A stretch of 64,000 bases of DNA from Bradyrhizobium sp. sGM-13 (GTDB lineage Bacteria > Pseudomonadota > Alphaproteobacteria > Rhizobiales > Xanthobacteraceae), in contig NZ_JAGWDK010000006.1 in assembly GCF_018398875.1 (NCBI RefSeq), positions 1 through 64,000 on the forward strand. Direction: 5' to 3'. Of the stretch, positions 58,671 through 64,000 are shown in pieces; the stretch's first letter is position 1; every line of letters starts with the position of its first letter. The notes beneath the pieces are model-generated. The model saw nothing but the letters and a program-made list of their open reading frames with translations. It had not been told where the DNA came from and ran no database searches. A program made the position numbers and the translations under genes.

Positions 58671-58686
58671 TGTTTCACGTGAAACA
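58671..58686. other. parS site 3
   Basis: TGTTTCACGTGAAACA, the full 16-bp parS consensus, upstream of mnmG. Confidence 0.95.
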
Positions 58687-58703
58687 TTCCAAGTCCATGG
58701 AAC

Positions 58704-58719
58704 TGTTTCACGTGAAACA
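58704..58719. other. parS site 4
   Basis: TGTTTCACGTGAAACA again, a perfect 16-mer 33 bp from site 3, between the mnmG start and the mnmE stop. The pair of close sites could strongly nucleate ParB. Confidence 0.95.
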
Positions 58720-58735
58720 GGGTGGTAGGGAAGGC

Positions 58736-60067
58736 TCACTTACCCACACAGAACTCCCGGAAGATAACATCCAGAATGTCCTCGACATCCACGCGCCCCA
58801 AGAGCCGCCCCAGCGAGCGGGCCGCCATGCGTAACTCTTCCGCCGCCAGCTCCTCGCCCCGCCCGACTACCTGCACGCAGCGCCGTAACGAGGCCGCCGT
58901 CTCCTGCAAAAGTAAGCGCTGCCGGGTTCGGCCGATCAGGCCAGCCTCGCTTCCGCCGAAGTAATTTTGCGCGAAACCAACCAGGGCCGCGATCAGCTCG
59001 GGCAAGCCATCGCCTCGGCTCGCCGAGATCTGAAAACCGCCCTGCCCTGACGCATCGGCCAATGGCCGACCTATCTGTTCGAGATCGATCTTGTTTCGCA
59101 CGCGCCACACTGGCGCATCCCAATCGTGGTCGGTCGCTGCCCCGGGCGAGTCGGAGAGCCACAGCACGAGATCCGCATCCGCAGCCCGGGTTCTGGCGCG
59201 ACGAACCCCCTCCTGCTCGACCGGGTCGTCCGTCTCGCGAATCCCGGCGGTATCGATCACCGTCACCGGATAGCCATCGAGATCGAGCTGCATCTCAATG
59301 ACATCGCGCGTGGTGCCGGCGTGCGGCGAGACGATCGCGACCTCCCGGCGCGCGAGCTGATTCATCAGTGTCGACTTGCCGACATTCGGCGGCCCGGCGA
59401 TCGCGACGACGAGGCCATCGCGAAGCCGCTCACTCCGCCCCTGCTCCGCCAGGACTTCCTCGATCTCAGCTGACAGCACTTCAACTTTCGCCAACGCCGG
59501 CGCGATCAATTCTGCCGGCACGTCGCCCTCGTCCGAAAAATCGATCCCAGCCTCGATCAGGGCGGACGCTTCGATGATCCGCGCACGCCAGTCGCGAGCT
59601 CGGTCGCCAAGCAGCCCCTTCAATTGGCGCAGCGCCTGACGTCGCTGCCGATCAGTATCGGCATGGATGAGATCGTCGAGTCCTTCGGCTTCGGTAAGGT
59701 CGAGTTTGCCGTTCTCGAAGGCGCGCCGGGTAAATTCACCGGGCTCGGCCGGACGCACATTTTCGAACGCAGAAAGTGCCGCGAACAGCGCGTCCAACAC
59801 CGCACGCCCGCCATGGACATGAAATTCGGCGATGTCTTCCCCGGTCGCGCTGGCCGGACCCGGAAACCACAACACCACGGCATCGTCGATCGGCCGCTGG
59901 CCGACATCATGGAGGAGCGCCCGCGTGGCCATTCGCGGCGACGGCAATTTGCCAGCCAGCGCCGTCACGAGCTTCCCGGCCTGCGGACCCGAGACGCGCA
60001 CCAAGGCAATCGCGCTCGGTGGCCGGCCCGACGATAGTGCAAAAATGGTCTGGTCCCGCGGATGCAT
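58736..60067 (-). CDS. mnmE: tRNA modification GTPase MnmE
   Basis: A 443-residue dimeric GTPase acting with MnmG. The N-terminal formyl-THF-binding domain starts [27 protein letters not shown] and has [20 protein letters not shown]. The G domain has G1 [29 protein letters not shown] and NKID. The C-terminal CVGK is the catalytic cysteine motif. It is upstream of mnmG on the same strand, with a 131-bp gap carrying two parS sites. Confidence 0.97.
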   Translation of the reverse strand: MHPRDQTIFALSSGRPPSAIALVRVSGPQAGKLVTALAGKLPSPRMATRALLHDVGQRPIDDAVVLWFPGPASATGEDIAEFHVHGGRAVLDALFAALSAFENVRPAEPGEFTRRAFENGKLDLTEAEGLDDLIHADTDRQRRQALRQLKGLLGDRARDWRARIIEASALIEAGIDFSDEGDVPAELIAPALAKVEVLSAEIEEVLAEQGRSERLRDGLVVAIAGPPNVGKSTLMNQLARREVAIVSPHAGTTRDVIEMQLDLDGYPVTVIDTAGIRETDDPVEQEGVRRARTRAADADLVLWLSDSPGAATDHDWDAPVWRVRNKIDLEQIGRPLADASGQGGFQISASRGDGLPELIAALVGFAQNYFGGSEAGLIGRTRQRLLLQETAASLRRCVQVVGRGEELAAEELRMAARSLGRLLGRVDVEDILDVIFREFCVGK

Positions 60068-60368
60068 AGCCTATTTGTGCGGGAGGTCCTGAAAAGGCAA
60101 CGCAGTTTCGATATGAGGTCTGAGGATGCAGGGCCAACATTCCTGACCCTTATTGGAGCGAAGGTGCAGCAGCTATGCTGCAAAATCGCGAGGGGCGCCC
60201 TGCCCTGATCTCCAGATGGAAGAAACAATATAAAATTCAATACCTTAAATGGTTAACCACTCAATAACAGCAACTTTCCCGTACTGCATTGGCACCGCAA
60301 CGGTGATCGCAGCATGAAAAAGGCGCCCCGCAGTGCGAGGCGCCCTCCCCTAAGCCTAGCTTGTCGGC
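60068..60368. other. 301-bp intergenic region, mnmE promoter and rho terminator
   Basis: Contains the leftward rho terminator (60317-60344). The rest is moderately AT-rich (60210-60300, AATATAAAATTCAATACC) and probably holds the mnmE promoter. No gene is seen. Confidence 0.6.
60317..60344 (-). terminator. Terminator after rho
   Basis: On the leftward strand GGCGCC (complement of 60339-60344) and GGCGCC (complement of 60322-60327) enclose a 11-nt loop and run into TTTTT (60321-60317). It lies 25 bp beyond the rho stop. Confidence 0.75.
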
Positions 60369-61634
60369 TCAGGTATTCATGGAGTCGAAGAACTCGGCGT
60401 TGTTCTTGGTGTTGCGGAGCTTATCGAGCAGGAAGTCGATCGCATCCATCGTGCCCATCGGATTGAGGATCCGGCGCAGCACATACATCTTCTTCAGAAG
60501 CTGCGGATCAGTGATCAGCTCTTCCTTGCGTGTGCCCGAGCGCGAGATGTCGATCGCCGGGAAGGTCCGCTTATCCGAGACCTTGCGGTCGAGGATCAGT
60601 TCGGAGTTACCGGTGCCCTTAAATTCTTCGAAGATGACTTCGTCCATTCGGCTGCCGGTATCGACCAGAGCGGTGGCGATGATCGTCAGCGAACCGCCCT
60701 CCTCGATGTTGCGCGCGGCGCCGAAGAATCGCTTCGGCCGCTGCAGCGCGTTGGCGTCGACGCCGCCGGTCAGCACCTTGCCTGATGACGGCACCACGGT
60801 GTTGTAGGCGCGGCCGAGACGCGTGATCGAGTCGAGGAGGATCACGACGTCGCGGCCATGCTCGACCAGGCGCTTGGCTTTCTCGATCACCATTTCAGCG
60901 ACCTGAACGTGACGCACCGCCGGCTCGTCGAACGTCGACGACACCACCTCGCCCTTCACCGAGCGCTGCATGTCCGTGACTTCTTCCGGACGCTCGTCGA
61001 TCAGAAGCACGATCAGATAGCACTCCGGATGATTGGCCGTGATGGAGTGCGCAATGTTCTGCATCAGCACGGTTTTGCCGGTGCGCGGCGGCGCCACGAT
61101 CAGCGCGCGCTGGCCCTTGCCGATCGGCGCGACGATATCAATCACCCGTGCAGAAAGGTCTTTTCGCGTCGGGTCTTCGAGCTCGAGACGGAAGCGCTGA
61201 TCCGGAAACAGCGGCGTCAAATTATCGAAATTGACCTTGTGCTTGGACTTTTCCGGATCTTCGAAATTGAGCGTGTTGACTTTCAGCAGCGCGAAATAGC
61301 GTTCGCCTTCTTTCGGGCTGCGGATGTGGCCTTCGATGGTGTCGCCGGTGCGCAGTCCGAAGCGGCGGATCTGCGAGGGCGAGACGTAGATATCGTCGGG
61401 GCCGGGCAGGTAGTTGGCGTCTGGCGAGCGCAGGAAGCCGAAGCCGTCGGAGAGAACCTCGACGACGCCTTCACCGATAATGTCGATTTCCTGAATCGCG
61501 AGCTGCTTGAGAATGGCGAACATCAGCTCCTGCTTGCGCATGGTGCTGGCGTTCTCGACCCCGCTCTCTTCGGCGAACGTAACGAGCTCGGCCGGCGTTT
61601 TCGATTTGAGGTCTTGGAGTTTCATTTCCCGCAT
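60369..61634 (-). CDS. rho: Transcription termination factor Rho
   Basis: A 421-residue hexameric RNA helicase. The N-terminal domain begins [19 protein letters not shown]; the OSB/cold-shock RNA-binding fold contains [29 protein letters not shown]. The ATPase has Walker [13 protein letters not shown] and Walker [19 protein letters not shown]- and R-loop blocks ([25 protein letters not shown]) are conserved. The start could be at Met4 (MKLQDL) instead of MREM. It has no unusual insertion, unlike in high-GC actinobacteria. Confidence 0.98.
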   Translation of the reverse strand: MREMKLQDLKSKTPAELVTFAEESGVENASTMRKQELMFAILKQLAIQEIDIIGEGVVEVLSDGFGFLRSPDANYLPGPDDIYVSPSQIRRFGLRTGDTIEGHIRSPKEGERYFALLKVNTLNFEDPEKSKHKVNFDNLTPLFPDQRFRLELEDPTRKDLSARVIDIVAPIGKGQRALIVAPPRTGKTVLMQNIAHSITANHPECYLIVLLIDERPEEVTDMQRSVKGEVVSSTFDEPAVRHVQVAEMVIEKAKRLVEHGRDVVILLDSITRLGRAYNTVVPSSGKVLTGGVDANALQRPKRFFGAARNIEEGGSLTIIATALVDTGSRMDEVIFEEFKGTGNSELILDRKVSDKRTFPAIDISRSGTRKEELITDPQLLKKMYVLRRILNPMGTMDAIDFLLDKLRNTKNNAEFFDSMNT

Positions 61635-61891
61635 TGGGGTGGTCCTGTGGAGTGTCTTTTAAGAAGGATGCGAAGCTGGCTTTGGGGAAAGCCGGACACG
61701 AAAAATGGAAGGTCCGCAGGTCTAAGCAAGGAAAGCGCCGGTGAGGCTTCAAACCTGATGCGGCGGCCGGTCCAATGAAGGAGCCGGAACGCAGCCACAT
61801 CCGCCTGCGTGGGGTGGGATTTCGACAATATAGAAAATCGGCCGCCGCTTCGCAAGCAGGCCAGAAACCGACCGATCCACGAATAGGTCCC

Positions 61892-62338
61892 CTAGAACGG
61901 CTTCACGATCACCAGAATAACGATAAAGATCATCAAGATGGTAGGTATCTCGTTGATAATACGATAGAATTTCTGGCTTCTGGTATTCCGGTCGGCGGCG
62001 AAATCCTTAACCCAGCGGGAAAAAAAGCCGTGGACACCCGACAGGATGATCACCAGCGTCAGCTTGGCGTGAAACCAGCCGGAAGTGTACCAATGTCCGC
62101 TCCAGGCCATATAGAGCCCGGCCAGCCACGTGATGATCATCGCGGGGTTGATGATCACCTTCAGCAGACGCCACTCCATCACTTTGAAGGTTTCGGACTG
62201 CTTCGATCCGACCTCGGCTTCGCAATGATAGACGAACAGCCGCGGCAGATAGAGCATGCCGGCCATCCACGAGATGACGGCAATCACATGCAGCGCTTTG
62301 ATCCACGGGTAGGCCGTGATCGTGATCCACTCGTACAT
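61892..62338 (-). CDS. hemJ: Protoporphyrinogen oxidase HemJ
   Basis: A 148-residue inner-membrane protein of about four helices. Conserved His residues are in ALHVIAVISWMAGMLYLPRLFVYHCE, a heme-ligand-type signature. It oxidises protoporphyrinogen IX to protoporphyrin IX. The last block FYRIINEIPTILMIFIVILVIVKPF is typical. It lies upstream of rho on the same strand with a 257-bp gap, and next to the probable origin. Confidence 0.95.
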   Translation of the reverse strand: MYEWITITAYPWIKALHVIAVISWMAGMLYLPRLFVYHCEAEVGSKQSETFKVMEWRLLKVIINPAMIITWLAGLYMAWSGHWYTSGWFHAKLTLVIILSGVHGFFSRWVKDFAADRNTRSQKFYRIINEIPTILMIFIVILVIVKPF

Positions 62339-62783
62339 TGCAGCCGTCCTGATCTCCGGAACATTCCGATCTTCTCAAGCGTCGCAAAGAAGCTCCGCCA
62401 GCGTGGGACGCAAGGCATATCCGCAAAGCACCGCTTCCCTAAACTAATAATTTTAGAATCTTAGGTTTGAGTCTTAGTGACGGTGATTTGGACTCATACA
62501 AAACCGTCCAGTCTCTTTGCGAGGCTTGTTCACATTCATCACCACTTCGGGCCGAACACCGGATCGTCGTGATAACACCACGTGCATCAATCGCTTGCGA
62601 TGTTTTGTGGCCAGCTTATGAAGAGACAAATCCACATCTTCTCACTATCATCGCCGCGAGGCGTTGGACTTGTCCTCGCGTGAGGCCCTGTGAAGAAACC
62701 AAGGGTTTTCCCGAGGGTGGCGATCCAGGGCCGGACATCTCGGTTATGCTCCACAGGATTCACAGGAATACACAGGGGTTCTG
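62339..62783. other. Candidate chromosomal replication origin (oriC)
   Basis: A 445-bp gap without genes. It has an AT-rich patch at about 62436-62480 (CTAAACTAATAATTTTAG), then DnaA-box-like 9-mers: TTGTTCACA (62526-62534), AAATCCACA (62628-62636), TGTGAAGAA (62689-62697, reverse), TGCTCCACA (62747-62755), GGATTCACA (62756-62764) and GAATACACA (62766-62774). The last three make a tandem CACAGG array at 9-10 bp. In Rickettsia and Caulobacter the origin lies between hemE and a DUF299 gene (RP001); a DUF299 gene follows here. No perfect TTATCCACA is present. Confidence 0.55.
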
Positions 62784-63623
62784 GTGCCCACGACCGGCAA
62801 CTATTTTCATCTTCATCTGGTCTCGGACTCGACCGGCGAGACACTGATCACGGTGGCGCGCGCGGTCGCCGCGCAATACGCCAACGTGACGGCAGTCGAA
62901 CATGTCTATCCGCTGGTGCGCAGCCAGAAGCAGCTCGACCGCGTGCTTGACGAGATCGAGGAAGCACCGGGCATCGTGCTCTTCACATTGCTGGAAAAGG
63001 ATCTGGTCGCCCGGCTGGAAGCCAAGTGCAGGAACATCAACATACCGAGCCTTTCCATCATTGGTCCGGTGATGCAGTTGTTCGAGGCATATCTGGGCGC
63101 GGCGACGACGGGCAGGGTAGGCGCCCAGCACGTTCTGAACGCGGAATATTTCAAGCGCATCGACGCCCTGAACTACACCATGATGCATGACGACGGACAG
63201 CACGTCGAAGGCCTCGAAGAGGCGGATGTCGTTCTCGTCGGCGTATCCCGCACCTCGAAGACGCCGACTTCGATCTATCTCGCCAACCGCGGCGTCCGTA
63301 CCGCGAACGTGCCGTTGGTCCCGGGCATTCCGCTGCCGCACCAACTGGAGACACTGAAAAAGCCGTTGGTCGTCAGCCTTCATGCGACGCCGGAGCGGCT
63401 GATCCAGGTCCGGCAAAATCGCTTGCTGAGCATGGGCGCCGATACTCCTAATGATGACTACATCGATCGCCAGGCAGTGGCCGATGAAGTAGCCTATGCC
63501 CGAAAACTGAGCGCCAGATTCAGTTGGGCGCAGCTCGACGTGACCCGGCGTTCGATCGAGGAAACCGCGGCGGCGGTGCTAAAACTGTTCACTGATCGCC
63601 AGCGGCAGCGGCTTCCGGAATGA
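62784..63623 (+). CDS. DUF299 regulatory kinase/pyrophosphorylase (PSRP family)
   Basis: A 279-residue protein of the pyruvate,phosphate dikinase / PEP synthetase regulatory family. The ADP-binding P-loop is [18 protein letters not shown]; the opening [22 protein letters not shown] is family-specific. It should phosphorylate and dephosphorylate a Thr on PPDK or PEP synthetase, tying it to central carbon state. It starts at GTG 62784, with GGGG upstream. It is followed 10 bp later by maf. This gene is the RP001 type that borders origins in alphaproteobacteria. Confidence 0.93.
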   Translation: MPTTGNYFHLHLVSDSTGETLITVARAVAAQYANVTAVEHVYPLVRSQKQLDRVLDEIEEAPGIVLFTLLEKDLVARLEAKCRNINIPSLSIIGPVMQLFEAYLGAATTGRVGAQHVLNAEYFKRIDALNYTMMHDDGQHVEGLEEADVVLVGVSRTSKTPTSIYLANRGVRTANVPLVPGIPLPHQLETLKKPLVVSLHATPERLIQVRQNRLLSMGADTPNDDYIDRQAVADEVAYARKLSARFSWAQLDVTRRSIEETAAAVLKLFTDRQRQRLPE

Positions 63624-63633
63624 CGCAGCCGAG

Positions 63634-64000
63634 ATGACCATTTGGCGTGGACAACACCCGCTGATTCTCGCCTCGCAGAGCCGCGCGCGGCAAATGCTGC
63701 TTGCCAATGCCGGCATTTCCTTCGACGCTGTTCCTGCCGATATCGACGAACGATCCGTGCAGAACAATTCAGGCCTTTCCGCGCCGGGTGAAATCGCCGG
63801 CCTCCTGGCGCGCGAGAAGGCGTGTTTCGTATCGTCGAAAAATCCCGGCCGTTATGTCGTCGGCGCCGATCAGACGCTGGCATTGGCAAGCCGCCTGTTC
63901 AGCAAGCCGGCTGGCCGCGCTCAGGCCGCGGAGCAATTGCGGCTGCTTGCCGGCCAGACGCACGAGCTGCACTCCGCCGTTGCGGTTGCCCGCGACGGCA
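63634..64000 (+). CDS. maf: Maf family nucleotide pyrophosphatase, partial
   Basis: The 5' part of a Maf/YceF-type nucleoside triphosphate pyrophosphatase, cut by the window edge after 122 codons. LILASQSRARQMLLANAGISFDAVPADIDE and VVGADQTLALASRLFSKP are the family signatures, with the catalytic Asp in GADQTL. It starts at ATG 63634, 10 bp after the DUF299 stop, and is probably co-transcribed with it. Maf enzymes dephosphorylate non-canonical or pyrimidine nucleotides and can affect division. Confidence 0.92.
   Translation, partial: MTIWRGQHPLILASQSRARQMLLANAGISFDAVPADIDERSVQNNSGLSAPGEIAGLLAREKACFVSSKNPGRYVVGADQTLALASRLFSKPAGRAQAAEQLRLLAGQTHELHSAVAVARDG

Noticed and set aside
58605..58739. 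45-residue N-terminal extension of mnmG
   Set aside because: It would run through both parS sites, whose translated VSRET words come from the palindrome; the standard MnmG start is 58604.

Overview
The window is high-GC alphaproteobacterial chromosome, most likely Bradyrhizobium or a close relative in the Nitrobacteraceae. Three things point there: the gene content, the parB-parA-rsmG-mnmG-mnmE-rho order near a probable replication origin, and small dispersed palindromic repeats of the kind common in that group. No prophage, insertion sequence, CRISPR array or large island is visible. Nearly all genes are ordinary core genes; the only accessory-looking pieces are a VapBC-type toxin-antitoxin pair and a DUF2235 membrane protein.

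Layout. 0-9 kb: topoisomerase IB, acetyl-CoA synthetase, an L,D-transpeptidase, a nuclease-like protein, a DUF1674 protein, RsmB and a heparinase II/III-like protein. 8.7-20.7 kb: purH, an MFS exporter divergent from gamma-glutamyltransferase, an SDR, a GST divergent from a DUF2239 gene, a chromene-carboxylate isomerase-like protein, a PanE-like reductase, and a PQQ sugar dehydrogenase with its di-haem cytochrome c. 21-33 kb: DUF2235 protein, tRNA-Gly(GCC), a thioredoxin-TPR protein, a Lon-N protein, a frameshifted MHYT-GGDEF-EAL gene, a TetR with its divergent membrane-protein gene, Trm112, a ubiquinone hydroxylase, TesB and a GYF_2 membrane protein. 33.5-37.5 kb: two glnK-amtB pairs in tandem. 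37.5-53.8 kb: VapBC, aminotransferase, ftsK, lolA, xth, a cNMP-binding protein, a CenR-like regulator divergent from a second L,D-transpeptidase, a hydratase, YggS, a diguanylate cyclase and leuS-lptE-holA. 54-64 kb: parB, parA, rsmG, mnmG, mnmE, rho, hemJ, a probable oriC gap, a DUF299 regulatory kinase/phosphorylase and the start of maf.

The last 10 kb is the chromosome origin/segregation neighbourhood. Four perfect parS cores lie around mnmG, one of them inside the rsmG reading frame. The 445-bp gap before the DUF299 gene has an AT-rich patch and clustered DnaA-box-like words, which fits the position of origins in other alphaproteobacteria.

The most noteworthy non-coding signal is a dispersed palindromic element (family A, about 115-140 bp plus one short relative). 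All five copies sit between convergent genes, so they may act as bidirectional transcription ends. Three other repeat families (B, C, D), a 112-nt stem-loop element and several clear operator-like inverted or direct repeats are annotated. The arrangement is otherwise conventional and I did not find a convincing new multi-gene system.
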